DNA of 64,000 nucleotides, from NCBI GenBank assembly GCA_963781775.1, contig CAWAHE010000019.1, positions 148,346-212,345 of the forward strand, written 5' to 3'. The stretch comes from CAVSRC01 sp963781775 (lineage in GTDB: Bacteria > Pseudomonadota > Alphaproteobacteria > Rhizobiales > Kaistiaceae). Under the pieces are notes generated by a model, which made no database searches, was not told the origin of the DNA, and saw nothing but the letters and a program-made list of their open reading frames with translations. A program made the translations under genes and the position numbers. Position 1 is the stretch's first letter. Each line of letters starts with the position of its first letter. This document shows positions 17,437 to 25,525 of this stretch, piece after piece.

Positions 17437-17712
17437 TTAGTTCTCGCCGGCTTCGGCGTTGTTGAGCTTCTGCAGGGTCTCGGCGTTGTAAGCGATGTTC
17501 ATGCGCTTGCCGGTCTTGTCGGTCGCATAGACCTCGTAGCAGCCGTTCTCGACCTTGACCTGAACGACCTTCAGGCCGTCCGCCTGGAGCTGGGTCTCAA
17601 GCTTGGACTGCGGCTGCCAACTCGTCTTGGGGGCGGTGCTGCATCCGTTGGCCGCGAAGGCCGGGCTGGCGACGACGACCGCGACGGCAGTGAGCAGAAA
17701 TGCCTGTTTCAT
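17437..17712 (-). CDS. Secreted PepSY-domain protein
   Basis: The gene encodes 91 residues with a cleavable signal peptide (MKQAFLLTAVAVVVASPAFA, cut after AFA). A single PepSY-like unit follows: KLETQLQADGLKVVQVKVENGCYEVYATDKTGKRMNIAYN, with helix-strand-strand order and the typical 'G.Y.V.A.D..G' spacing. Two cysteines (in NGCSTAP and NGCYEVY) could form a periplasmic disulfide. PepSY units are thought to bind or inhibit peptides or metals; no more can be said. It is the first gene of a likely two-gene unit with the b561 cytochrome. Confidence 0.85.
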   Translation of the reverse strand: MKQAFLLTAVAVVVASPAFAANGCSTAPKTSWQPQSKLETQLQADGLKVVQVKVENGCYEVYATDKTGKRMNIAYNAETLQKLNNAEAGEN

Positions 17713-17888
17713 GAATGATCTCCGGAATGAAGTGACTGGGTCGCCGATGCCGGGAGGTGGCTGTCGTCGACATGCGCACGCAAGCTAGTCGGCGCGGCCT
17801 GACAGCCCGCTGACGAGGCTTGTCAGATTTGCGGTTGTGAGTGCGACGAGTTGTCCGGGGCGTGCGTACGGCCGTGGCCGCAGACCAG

Positions 17889-18422
17889 CTACTTCTTGCG
17901 GAATGCGTCGAGGCTGACGACCTGGGCGGCTGGCGCAGGCGTGTCGGCATCGTCGTCGTCCGCCGACTTGGCGGCTTTGGCCGCCTCCGCGTTTGGCGCG
18001 GGGATCGCAACCGGCGGAGTAGCCTCGACCGGCGTCTCGTCCTTGACGCCGGTCAGGACCTGCCGCTCGGTGACCTCGAAGCGCAGTTCGAACTGCACCG
18101 ATGGATCGAGGAAGCCCTTGATGGCGGTGAAGGGCGCCAGCAGGCGCTCGGGAACGCCGTTGAAAGACAGGCCGACTTCGAAGGCCTGCTCGGTCACAGA
18201 CAGGTCCCAGTACTGGTGCTGGAGGACGATGGTGATCTCTTCCGGGTATTGAGCAAGCAGGCGGCTGGAGATGCGCACGCCCGGCGCCTGCGTGGCGATG
18301 TTGATGAAGAAGTGATGGTCGCCCGGCAATCCGGTGCGGGCGACCTCCGACAGGACCTTGCGGATCACGCCGCGCAGTGCGTCCTGGGCGAGGATGTCGT
18401 AGCGGATCAGATCTTCAGCCAT
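17889..18422 (-). CDS. sspB: SspB, ClpXP adaptor for ssrA-tagged proteins
   Basis: The 177-residue protein begins MAEDLIRYDILAQDALRGVIRKVL and contains the SspB core (LPGDHHFFINIATQAPGVRISSRLLAQYPEEITIVLQHQYWDL) with the FEVGLSFNGVPERL strand pair. SspB delivers proteins carrying the tmRNA tag to the ClpXP protease. After the core, an acidic Ala/Pro linker (KSADDDDADTPAPAA) leads to the conserved tail VVSLDAFRKK, which probably docks on ClpX. ATG 18422 is chosen; a longer open frame up to 18464 adds only non-conserved sequence. The tmRNA gene that makes the substrate tag lies directly upstream on the same strand. Confidence 0.95.
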   Translation of the reverse strand: MAEDLIRYDILAQDALRGVIRKVLSEVARTGLPGDHHFFINIATQAPGVRISSRLLAQYPEEITIVLQHQYWDLSVTEQAFEVGLSFNGVPERLLAPFTAIKGFLDPSVQFELRFEVTERQVLTGVKDETPVEATPPVAIPAPNAEAAKAAKSADDDDADTPAPAAQVVSLDAFRKK

Positions 18423-18497
18423 GGCCTGCTGCGGTGACCCCCGATGCCAAATCGGGGCCGGCACTTTCTCCGGAGAGATCGGACGGCCCCGTGAATT

Positions 18498-18835
18498 GAA
18501 GTGGAGGCTTCTGTTGCCAGGTGCCTCCGAACCCCGCCTTACGGTGCGACCCGCAAGGACTTGAATTGAGGTTGCATCACCGCATTACGCGGCGAGGCGA
18601 GCCTCGGCATAGTTGTCGTTGGCAACTATAAGTAGGCCCGATAACGGCGGTACCATGCCGAGCAAAAGTCCACCCTTTACGCCCTCGTCGATCCTATTTC
18701 GCCCCCGCCGCAACCCGCCGCAATCTCGGGTCTGACGGGCTGTGGTGGAGGCGCCGGGTACTGCCCCCGGGTCCGCAGGGTTTATTACGATGGCCGTTTA
18801 TTGCCATAGCCGGATTGCTCCGGCGCTCAGGAATA
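18498..18835 (-). ncRNA. ssrA: Circularly permuted two-piece tmRNA
   Basis: Reading the minus strand, the acceptor piece comes first. It has two small stems near 18800-18830, a T-arm CCGGG-GGCAGTA-CCCGG, and the 3' end CGCCTCCACCA ending at 18743. A 36-base spacer (18742-18707) follows, then the coding piece begins GGGGGCG at 18706-18700. GGGGGCG pairs with CGCCTCC including the G-U at the third pair that identifies the alanyl tRNA-like end. The tag open frame, ANDNYAEARLAA plus TAA, occupies 18623-18585. A hairpin ggaggc/gcctcc (18501-18526) closes the coding piece. This is the permuted layout known from alphaproteobacteria. Outer ends are estimates. tmRNA rescues stalled ribosomes and marks products for ClpXP. 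Confidence 0.95.
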
Positions 18836-18875
18836 TAGGGATTCGGAAGAGGCAAGGGAAGCGGTACCGCCGGTT

Positions 18876-20114
18876 TCAATCCGTCAGGCACTTTAGCCGG
18901 CGCTCCAGGAACCGGCGCTCCGCATTCTGCCGGGTGAGGGCGAGCGCGCGTTCGTAGGCGAGGCGCGCCTCCGCCGGGCGCTCCAGACGGCGCAGAAGGT
19001 CGGCGCGGGCGGAGTGCGCGAAGCGGTAGTCGGCGAGGTCGCCGCGGGCGAGGATGGCGTCGACCAATACAAGGCCGGCCGCCGGACCGTCGCGCATGGC
19101 GATGGCTACGGCGCGGTTCAGTTCGACGACGGCCGAGGGCACGGCGCGCATGAGTGCGTCATAGAACGTCGCAATGGTGTCCCAATCGGTCTCCTCCGCG
19201 CGCGGAGCGCCGGCATGAACAGCCGCGATAGCCGCCTGCAAGGCGTAAGGCCCCACCTCGGGTGCTGCCATGGCGCGTTCCGCGAGGTCCGTGCCCTCGG
19301 CCACCAGGGTTTGGTCCCAAAGTGTCCGGTCCTGGTCGTCCAGCAGGATCGGATCGCCCGAGGGGTCGGTGCGCGCTGGCCGCCGCGATTCATGCAGGAT
19401 CATCAGCGCCAGGAGGCCGGCTGCCTCCGGTTCGGGCAGCAATTCGACCAGCAGACGTCCAAGGCGGATGGCTTCCGTGGACAGGTCCACCCGGGTCAAT
19501 GATGCACCAGTGGAAGCGACATAACCTTCGTTGAACATCAGGTAGATTACGCGGAGCACGGCATCGAGCCGCGGGGGTAGTTCGTTCGGCTCTGGCACCG
19601 AATAGGGAATCCGTGCGTCGCGGATCTTCGCCTTGGCGCGTACGATGCGCTGCGCGATGGTCGCTGCGGTCGAGAAGTAGGCCTGCGCGATGTCCTCCGT
19701 TGTCAGGCCGCAGACTTCACGGAGAGTCAGCGCGGCTTGAGCATCCGGCGCGAGCGCCGGGTGGCAGCAGGTGAAGACGAGCCGCAATCGGTCGTCGGCA
19801 ATGTCCTCCGGCTCGTGGTCGGGCGAGGCCATGTCCGCCTCCAGCTGACGTGCAACCTCGTTGAGCGACGCGTCGAAGCGGGCACGCCGCCGGATGCGGT
19901 CGATTGCCTTGAAACGTCCGGCAGAAACCAGCCACGCGCGCGGATTTGCCGGCACCCCATCGCGCGGCCATTGGGCGGCGGCGGCGAAGAAGGCGTCGTG
20001 CAAAGCTTCTTCGGCCAGATCGAAATCGCCGAGCAGGCGTATGAGGGTCGCCAGAACGAAGCGCGAGTCGGCGCGGTAGACGGCATCGATGGTGTCGGCC
20101 GGTTCCTGCGTCAT
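18876..20114 (-). CDS. ECF42-type RNA polymerase sigma factor
   Basis: The protein has 412 residues. Region 2 lies in the first 90 residues (DSRFVLATLIRLLGDFDLAEEALHDAFFAA, then FKAIDRIRRRARFD). Region 4 follows at about 120-170 (AALTLREVCGLTTEDIAQAYFSTAATIAQRIVRAK). A long C-terminal helical extension of roughly 240 residues carries the family marker AVLRVIYLMFNEGY and TPR-like repeats (DALMRAVPSAVVELNRAVAIAM). This long form is the ECF42 group, which is found with YCII/DGPF-domain proteins and has no anti-sigma factor; such a partner is the gene immediately upstream. The extension is thought to govern activity. The signal and target promoters are unknown. Confidence 0.92.
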   Translation of the reverse strand: MTQEPADTIDAVYRADSRFVLATLIRLLGDFDLAEEALHDAFFAAAAQWPRDGVPANPRAWLVSAGRFKAIDRIRRRARFDASLNEVARQLEADMASPDHEPEDIADDRLRLVFTCCHPALAPDAQAALTLREVCGLTTEDIAQAYFSTAATIAQRIVRAKAKIRDARIPYSVPEPNELPPRLDAVLRVIYLMFNEGYVASTGASLTRVDLSTEAIRLGRLLVELLPEPEAAGLLALMILHESRRPARTDPSGDPILLDDQDRTLWDQTLVAEGTDLAERAMAAPEVGPYALQAAIAAVHAGAPRAEETDWDTIATFYDALMRAVPSAVVELNRAVAIAMRDGPAAGLVLVDAILARGDLADYRFAHSARADLLRRLERPAEARLAYERALALTRQNAERRFLERRLKCLTD

Positions 20115-20123
20115 CGGCGTTCG

Positions 20124-20486
20124 CTAGTCCTCGGGCCGCTGCACGGAATAGGCAGGCCGCACTTCGATCGCGCCGAGCTTCGCCAACGGTATGTTGCTGG
20201 CGATGCGCACGGCCTCATTGAGATCTCGCGCCTCGATCAGAATGAAGCCGCCGAGATGCTCCTTGGTCTCCATGAATGGCCCGTCGGTGGTGGACACCTG
20301 ACCGTTCCGGACCCGCACCGTGATCGCGCTCTTCGGCGATTGCAGAGCCTGCGCCATGATCATATGCCCACTGCGCTCCAACTCACGGTCATGATCGAAC
20401 GAATCCCGATCGACGGCGTCTTTTTCAACCTTGGTCATGTTGTCGAGCTTCGTGCCGTCCAACCAAACCTGGCAAAGGTATTTCAT
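20124..20486 (-). CDS. YCII/DGPF-domain protein paired with ECF42 sigma factor
   Basis: This 120-residue protein begins MKYLCQVWLDGTKLDNMTK and has the DGPF signature in QVSTTDGPFMETKEHLGGF, the mark of the YCII-related (DGPF) family. The family keeps a ferredoxin-like fold and has no firmly known reaction. ATG 20486 is preferred because AGGAG lies about six bases upstream, whereas ATG 20492 abuts that site. It is transcribed just ahead of the sigma factor (9-base gap). This is the standard ECF42 neighbourhood, where DGPF genes are typically also targets of the sigma factor. Confidence 0.9.
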   Translation of the reverse strand: MKYLCQVWLDGTKLDNMTKVEKDAVDRDSFDHDRELERSGHMIMAQALQSPKSAITVRVRNGQVSTTDGPFMETKEHLGGFILIEARDLNEAVRIASNIPLAKLGAIEVRPAYSVQRPED

Positions 20487-20666
20487 CTCCATCTCCTGAC
20501 CTTGGCGGCACGCGCCGCGTGCAAATAGTCGTTCGGCAAATGCCGGAATCGACAGCGGGTCCGCCCGAGGAACGAAGTTCGTCGCGCGTGTCGATTCTGC
20601 CCTGTCCGCTTCGACCATCTGGCGATCGGCGCCGGAGTGGCACCGTGAAACCTGCGGCGCGGAACC

Positions 20667-20942
20667 ATGGATGCGATCCGTAACAACAACGGCAATTTAA
20701 CCACCAAGCCGGGAAACCGCCTTCTTTCGGGAAGGGGCGGCTGGTCGGGGGCGGCGCTCGTCACCGTCCGGGCCCGTTTTGCCGAATGGCGCCTGAATCG
20801 GCAGACGCTTCGCCAGTTGCAGCGTCTCGACGACCGCGACCTCGAAGATATCGGCATGCGCCGACCGCCCGATCCCGGCGATATTCGTGGCATCGCTGAA
20901 ATCGCCTCGCTGCTGACGGGGCCGAGAAAGCCGTCGCAATAG
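20667..20942 (+). CDS. DUF1127 domain protein
   Basis: This 91-residue protein ends in a DUF1127 unit, RARFAEWRLNRQTLRQLQRLDDRDLEDIGMRRPP, with the arginine-rich helix and the LxxLDDRxLxDIG core. DUF1127 proteins are small, abundant in alphaproteobacteria, and where studied affect RNA turnover and phosphate or stress physiology by binding RNA. The N-terminal 35 residues are low in conservation. ATG 20667 is used; no strong Shine-Dalgarno is visible. It is divergent from the YCII gene, with 180 bases between them. Confidence 0.85.
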   Translation: MDAIRNNNGNLTTKPGNRLLSGRGGWSGAALVTVRARFAEWRLNRQTLRQLQRLDDRDLEDIGMRRPPDPGDIRGIAEIASLLTGPRKPSQ

Positions 20943-21108
20943 CGGTTATTTGTCGGCCGGGCGGTAGCAAGTGGCCACCGCTGTGTCAGCAGGCCGCGGG
21001 CGTCTCTTGCCGCCTTGTTGCGATGCACCATTTGGCGCGGTAGACTGCTTCCGTCGGCCAAGCACGACTCGCGACGGGTCGTGCCGCTGCCTCCCGAAAG
21101 ACCGCATC

Positions 21109-22311
21109 ATGACCCCCAGTTTCGCGCGAAACGCGATCGTTCTCGGCTTGCTTTCGGCCGTGGGCCCGTTCGCAATCGACATGTACTTGCCGGCGTTGCC
21201 GGCGATTGCCGCCGATCTCAACGCGTCCACCGCCGCGACACAGGGCAGCCTGATCGCGTTTTTCCTGGCAGTCGCGTTCTTCCAGATCATTTATGGCCCG
21301 ATTTCGGACAGCTACGGCCGCAAGGCGCCGCTCTATTTCGGCATGGCGCTCTATTCGATCGGCGCGATCGGCTGCGGCCTGGCGCCGACCATCGGCTGGC
21401 TGATCGCGGCGCGTTTCGTTCAGGGTGTCGGCGCCTGCGCCGGCATGACCATCCCGCGGGCCGTGATTCGCGACCTGCACACCGGGCCCGATGCGGCGCG
21501 GCTGATGTCGCTGATCATGCTGGTGTTCAGCGTGTCGCCGATTCTGGCGCCGCTGTTCGGCAGCACGGTGATCGCGCTGGGCAGTTGGCGGTACATCTTC
21601 CTTGCGGTGTCGGTCATCGGCGTTCTCGGATTGGCCACGAACTACTTCGTGCTGAAGGAGACGCGGCCCCCCGAGAAGCGCGTGCCGATCGACATCCGCA
21701 GCGTGACGCGTGGCTATCTGGAGTTGCTCGGCGACCGCTATTTCGTCGGGGTCAGCCTCATCGGAGGCTTCGGTCTGGCGAGCTTCTTCTCGTTCCTGTC
21801 GAGTTCGTCGTTCGTCTATATCGACCATTTCGGCCTGAGCCCGACGCAATACAGTCTCGCGTTCTCGGTCAACGCCATCGCCTTCATCGGCATGGCGCAG
21901 CTGACCGGGCGGCTGGGCCTGCGCTATGGCTTGCGGCGCATGGTGCGCACGGCGCTGGCATTCTACCTCGTCAGTACCGGCGTCCTGTTCGTTTCGACGC
22001 TTGCCGGCCTCGACAACGTCTTCGCGCTGATGGCGATGTTGTTCGTCAGCTTCGGCGCCATGGGGCTTGTGATTCCGACATCGGCCGTCCTGGCACTGGA
22101 GAACTACGGTCCGCGTGCTGGCACTGCGTCGGCCCTGCTGGGCACTCTCCAGCTTGTCGCCGGCGTTGCGGTCGTTGCGGTCATGGGGCTGATCAGCAAC
22201 GGAACGGTGCTGCCCATGGTCGTGGCGATCTTCGGCTGCGCGATCTTGGCCTTCACGCTGAGCCGGTTCACACTGAACGGCAGCGAACCTGTGCCGGCGC
22301 CGGCGGAGTAG
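21109..22311 (+). CDS. Bcr/CflA-family drug efflux transporter (MFS)
   Basis: The protein has 400 residues and twelve predicted helices. It starts FARNAIVLGLLSAVGPFAIDMYLPALPAIA, the helix-1 signature of the Bcr/CflA (DHA1) group, in which the D-MYLPALP motif is diagnostic. MFS motif A is seen as YGPISDSYGRKAPLYFG, and the antiporter motif region as RFVQGVGACAGMTIPRAVIRDL. Members use the proton gradient to expel bicyclomycin, sulfonamides, chloramphenicol or similar compounds; the substrate here is unknown. ATG 21109 is chosen because it begins the conserved N-terminus; the open frame extends upstream to 20971 without homology. Confidence 0.93.
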   Translation: MTPSFARNAIVLGLLSAVGPFAIDMYLPALPAIAADLNASTAATQGSLIAFFLAVAFFQIIYGPISDSYGRKAPLYFGMALYSIGAIGCGLAPTIGWLIAARFVQGVGACAGMTIPRAVIRDLHTGPDAARLMSLIMLVFSVSPILAPLFGSTVIALGSWRYIFLAVSVIGVLGLATNYFVLKETRPPEKRVPIDIRSVTRGYLELLGDRYFVGVSLIGGFGLASFFSFLSSSSFVYIDHFGLSPTQYSLAFSVNAIAFIGMAQLTGRLGLRYGLRRMVRTALAFYLVSTGVLFVSTLAGLDNVFALMAMLFVSFGAMGLVIPTSAVLALENYGPRAGTASALLGTLQLVAGVAVVAVMGLISNGTVLPMVVAIFGCAILAFTLSRFTLNGSEPVPAPAE

Positions 22312-22400
22312 GGAGTCTGAGACCCGGGCAGGCGGCCTATTTGGGTTTCGGGCGGTTATTCTCGTTGTCCGGCCCTGTGGAATCGGGTTGAATCCGGGTC

Positions 22401-23195
22401 ATGCGCCAATACTTGGACCTCATGCGCCTGGTGCTCGACACCGGCGCCCGAAAGACCGACCGCACCGGCACCGGGACGCTGTCCGTCTTCGGCCATCAGA
22501 TGCGGTTCGACCTTGCCGCCGGCTTCCCGCTGGTGACGACAAAGAAGATTCATCTGAAGTCGGTGATCCACGAGTTACTGTGGTTCATCGCCGGCGACAC
22601 CAACGTCCGCTATCTCCAGCAGCATGGCGTACGGATCTGGGACGAGTGGGCCGACGAAAACGGCGATCTCGGCCCGGTTTACGGAGCGCAGTGGCGCTCA
22701 TGGCCAACGGCGGATGGTGGTGCGATTGATCAGCTTCGCCAGGTGCTTGAGCAGATCCGCTCAAATCCTGATTCACGCCGCCTGATCGTCTCGGCCTGGA
22801 ACCCGGCCGACATCGGCAAGATGGCGTTGCCGCCGTGCCACTGCCTGTTTCAGTTCTACGTGACCGACGGGCGGCTCTCCTGTCAGCTCTACCAGCGCTC
22901 GGGTGACATCTTCCTGGGTGTGCCCTTCAACATCGCGTCATATGCGCTACTGACCATGATGATGGCGCAGGTGACCGGGCTGAAGCCGGGCGAATTCGTG
23001 CACACCCTCGGCGACGCGCACCTCTACCTCAACCATGTCGAGCAGGCGCGGCTTCAGCTCCAGCGCGAGCCAAGGCCGCTGCCGCGCATGACGCTGAATC
23101 CTGAGGTCAACTCGCTGTTCGATTTCGTCTATGACGATTTCGCCCTCGAGAATTATGACCCGCATCCGCGCATCAAGGCGGAAATCGCGGTTTGA
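22401..23195 (+). CDS. thyA: Thymidylate synthase
   Basis: This 264-residue enzyme methylates dUMP to dTMP using methylene-tetrahydrofolate. The motifs are all present: RTGTGTLSVFGHQMRFDL with the phosphate-binding arginine, FPLVTTKKIHLKSVIHELLWF, the catalytic cysteine in LPPCHCLFQFYV (Cys146), RSGDIFLGVPFNIASYALL, and GDAHLYLNH. Length equals that of E. coli ThyA. It is followed by an acetyltransferase gene that begins within its last codons, and by folA. That places the enzyme that consumes methylene-THF beside the enzyme that restores tetrahydrofolate. Confidence 0.98.
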   Translation: MRQYLDLMRLVLDTGARKTDRTGTGTLSVFGHQMRFDLAAGFPLVTTKKIHLKSVIHELLWFIAGDTNVRYLQQHGVRIWDEWADENGDLGPVYGAQWRSWPTADGGAIDQLRQVLEQIRSNPDSRRLIVSAWNPADIGKMALPPCHCLFQFYVTDGRLSCQLYQRSGDIFLGVPFNIASYALLTMMMAQVTGLKPGEFVHTLGDAHLYLNHVEQARLQLQREPRPLPRMTLNPEVNSLFDFVYDDFALENYDPHPRIKAEIAV

Positions 23196-23680
23196 CCGTC
23201 TCGGTGCGGCCGGCGGGGCGCGGTGACGAAGCGTCGATCTGGGAGCTTATCCGGGACCTTGCCCGCTACGAGCGGCTTGAGAGCGCCATTGCGTCGAGCC
23301 CCGACGATATCGGCGAAGCGTTGTTTGGCGCCACGCCGCGCGTTTTCTGCGATGTGGCGGAGGTCGACGGCGATATCGTCGGCTTCGCGCTGTGGTTCTA
23401 CTCGTTCTCCACCTTTGTCGGCCGCCACGGCATCTACCTGGAGGACCTCTTCGTGCGGCCCGAGCATCGCGGGGCAGGGGCCGGCAAGGCGCTGTTGAGC
23501 GGACTGGCGCAGCGCTGCGTTGTCGAAAACCTCGGCCGGCTGGAGTGGGCTGTGCTCGACTGGAACGAACCGGCGATCGCCTTCTATCGCGCGCAGGGCG
23601 CGCGCGTTCTCGACGATTGGCGGATTTGCCGCGCTGACGGCGCGGCCCTTGTGGCGCTCGCGGGGGCCGTGCCGACATGA
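23192..23680 (+). CDS. GNAT-family N-acetyltransferase
   Basis: This 162-residue protein has a single GNAT fold: VRPAGRGDEASIWELIRDLARYE at the start, YLEDLFVRPEHRGAGAGKALL as the acetyl-CoA-binding motif A (RxxGxG/A), and RLEWAVLDWNEPAIAFYRAQGARVLDDWRICR as motif B. The pattern resembles diamine/spermidine acetyltransferase-like proteins (SAT family), but the substrate is not known. The start is taken as TTG 23192, overlapping the thyA stop codon (TTGA); GTG 23204 is an alternative. It sits between thyA and folA with overlaps at both ends, so it is translated from the same message. Confidence 0.88.
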   Translation: MTVSVRPAGRGDEASIWELIRDLARYERLESAIASSPDDIGEALFGATPRVFCDVAEVDGDIVGFALWFYSFSTFVGRHGIYLEDLFVRPEHRGAGAGKALLSGLAQRCVVENLGRLEWAVLDWNEPAIAFYRAQGARVLDDWRICRADGAALVALAGAVPT

Positions 23681-24198
23681 GGATATCGCTCATCGCCGCG
23701 GTGGCGGCAAACGGCGTCATCGGCAATGGCTCGTCCATGCCGTGGCGGCTCTCCACCGACATGAAGCGCTTCAAGCAGCTCACCATGGGCAAGCCGGTCG
23801 TGGTCGGTCGCAAGACCTTCGAGACGTTCGGCAAGCCGCTGCCCGGCCGCACCAACATCGTCGTCACGCGCCGGACCGACTATGCGCAGGATGGCGCCAC
23901 GGTGGTGCGCGACCTCGATGCGGCGCTTGTCGTTGCGGCGGACGTTGCGCGCGCGGCCGGCGGCGACGAGGTGATGGTGATCGGCGGCGGCGAGATCTAC
24001 GCCATGGCGATCGGCCGCGCCGACCGGCTCTACATTACGCACGTCGCCGCGGAGCCGGCGGGCGGCACACACTTCCCGCCCATCGATCCGACGAAATGGC
24101 GGCCCGTGTCGCGTGAGCGCGTGCCGGCGGGCGAGCGCGACAATGCGGCCACCGAATTCACGGTTTACGAGCGGATCGGAGCTGCCGATTCGGGTTGA
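23677..24198 (+). CDS. folA: Dihydrofolate reductase
   Basis: This 173-residue enzyme reduces dihydrofolate to tetrahydrofolate with NADPH. It shows ISLIAAVAANGVIGNGSSMPWRLSTDMKRFKQLT, with the Met20 loop and the W-R-L-S-D pattern, then GKPVVVGRKTFETFGKPLPGRTNIVVTR for NADPH binding. VMVIGGGEIYAMAIGRADRLYITHV contains the GGxxIY segment. The ATG overlaps the stop codon of the acetyltransferase gene (ATGA). Together with thyA it closes the folate cycle needed for dTMP synthesis. Product length is normal. Confidence 0.96.
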   Translation: MRISLIAAVAANGVIGNGSSMPWRLSTDMKRFKQLTMGKPVVVGRKTFETFGKPLPGRTNIVVTRRTDYAQDGATVVRDLDAALVVAADVARAAGGDEVMVIGGGEIYAMAIGRADRLYITHVAAEPAGGTHFPPIDPTKWRPVSRERVPAGERDNAATEFTVYERIGAADSG

Positions 24199-24270
24199 CT
24201 TGCCTCGTGCGAGGCCCCACGTGTGAACCCGCATCGGCAGACCGGCAGTGTGGCTGAATGCGGCATCGCG

Positions 24271-24299
24271 TTGAAAAGCCGCAGTAACCTGCCTATAAC
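24271..24299 (+). promoter_or_regulatory. Probable promoter of hflK-hflC-degP
   Basis: TTGAAA at 24271-24276 and TATAAC at 24294-24299 are separated by exactly 17 bases, a good match to the housekeeping promoter pattern. The pair lies 69 bases upstream of the hflK start codon. This is a sequence-based prediction only. Confidence 0.6.
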
Positions 24300-24367
24300 C
24301 CGGGCCAATCCCCGTGGCGCCTCACGCGGCGCGGAATACCTGTGTTCAGGCTTCTGAAGGGAGCGAA

Positions 24368-25525
24368 ATGCCCTGGGAAAATCAGACTGGCGGCGGCGGC
24401 TGGAAGGGCAATGGCGGCCCGTGGGGGCAGGGGCCGAGGAACACGGGCGGTGGAGGATCGACGCCGCCGGATCTTGAAGAGCTTCTGAGGCGCGGCCAGG
24501 ACCGGCTGCGCCGGGTGCTTCCGGGTGGCGGCGGCGGTGGTGCCGGCGGCTCGATGAACCCGCTGACGCTGATTGCCATTCTGGTCGTGGCGGTGGCGCT
24601 CGCCGGTTATTATTTCTTCACGTTCCGCGTGCAGCCCGACGAACTTGGCGTGGTGCTCCGCTTTGGCGCCTTCAGCCGCGATGCCACGCCGGGCCTCAAC
24701 TGGCGTCTGCCCTATCCGATCGAGACCGTTTACACGCCCAAGGTCACCCGCGTGAACCGCGTGACCATCGGCATCACGCAGGACGACCGCAACAGCAACG
24801 TCAGCGGCCGGGACATTCCCGAAGAGAGCCTGATGCTGACCGGCGACGAGAACATCGTCGACATCGATTTTTCGGTGTTCTGGGTCATCAACGACGCTTC
24901 CAAGTACCTCTTCAACATGGAAGACCCGGACGGGACGGTGAAATCGGTCGCCGAAAGCGCCATGCGCGAGGTGGTCGGCCGGTCGGTCGTCGAGGCACTG
25001 CTCACCCAGGCGCGGCAGATCACCGAGACCGACGTGCAGAAGCTCATCCAGTCGACGCTCGACGAATTCAACGCGGGCATCCTCATCACTCAGGTGCAGC
25101 TGATGAAGGTCGATCCGCCGGCTGACGTTATCGCGTCGTTCCGTGACGTGCAGGCGGCGCGCGCCGACGCCGAGCGCCTTCAGAACGAAGCGCAGACCTA
25201 TGCCAACAAGGTCGTGCCAGAAGCGCGCGGCCAGGCCTCGCAGATCACCAACGCGGCGAGCGCCTATCGCGACCGCCTGATCGCCGAGGCGACCGGCAAG
25301 GCGCAGCGCTTCGACCAGGTTTACGAGAGCTACAAGCTGGCGCCTGACGTGACCCGCAAACGCATGTATCTCGAGACGATGGAGCAGGTCTTCAACGGCA
25401 TGGACAAGGTGATCATCGACGACAAGGGCAAGACCAACGGTGTGCTGCCCTACCTGCCGCTCGATGCCCTCGGCAAGCCGGCACAATCGGCCCCGGCTGC
25501 GCCTTCGTCGGGGAGCAGCCAATGA
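24368..25525 (+). CDS. hflK: HflK, SPFH-domain regulator of FtsH
   Basis: The product has 385 residues. A Gly-rich cytoplasmic N-terminus (MPWENQTGGGGWKGNGGPWG) is followed by PPDLEELLRRGQDRLRRVLPGG, a single transmembrane helix (LTLIAILVVAVALAGYYFF), and the SPFH/band-7 domain starting with VQPDELGVVLRFGAF. A long C-terminal coiled coil contains AARADAERLQNEAQTYANKVVPEARG. With HflC it builds the large periplasmic cage that encloses the FtsH protease. The start is the ATG with GAAGGGAG upstream. hflC follows with a 4-base overlap. Confidence 0.96.
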   Translation: MPWENQTGGGGWKGNGGPWGQGPRNTGGGGSTPPDLEELLRRGQDRLRRVLPGGGGGGAGGSMNPLTLIAILVVAVALAGYYFFTFRVQPDELGVVLRFGAFSRDATPGLNWRLPYPIETVYTPKVTRVNRVTIGITQDDRNSNVSGRDIPEESLMLTGDENIVDIDFSVFWVINDASKYLFNMEDPDGTVKSVAESAMREVVGRSVVEALLTQARQITETDVQKLIQSTLDEFNAGILITQVQLMKVDPPADVIASFRDVQAARADAERLQNEAQTYANKVVPEARGQASQITNAASAYRDRLIAEATGKAQRFDQVYESYKLAPDVTRKRMYLETMEQVFNGMDKVIIDDKGKTNGVLPYLPLDALGKPAQSAPAAPSSGSSQ

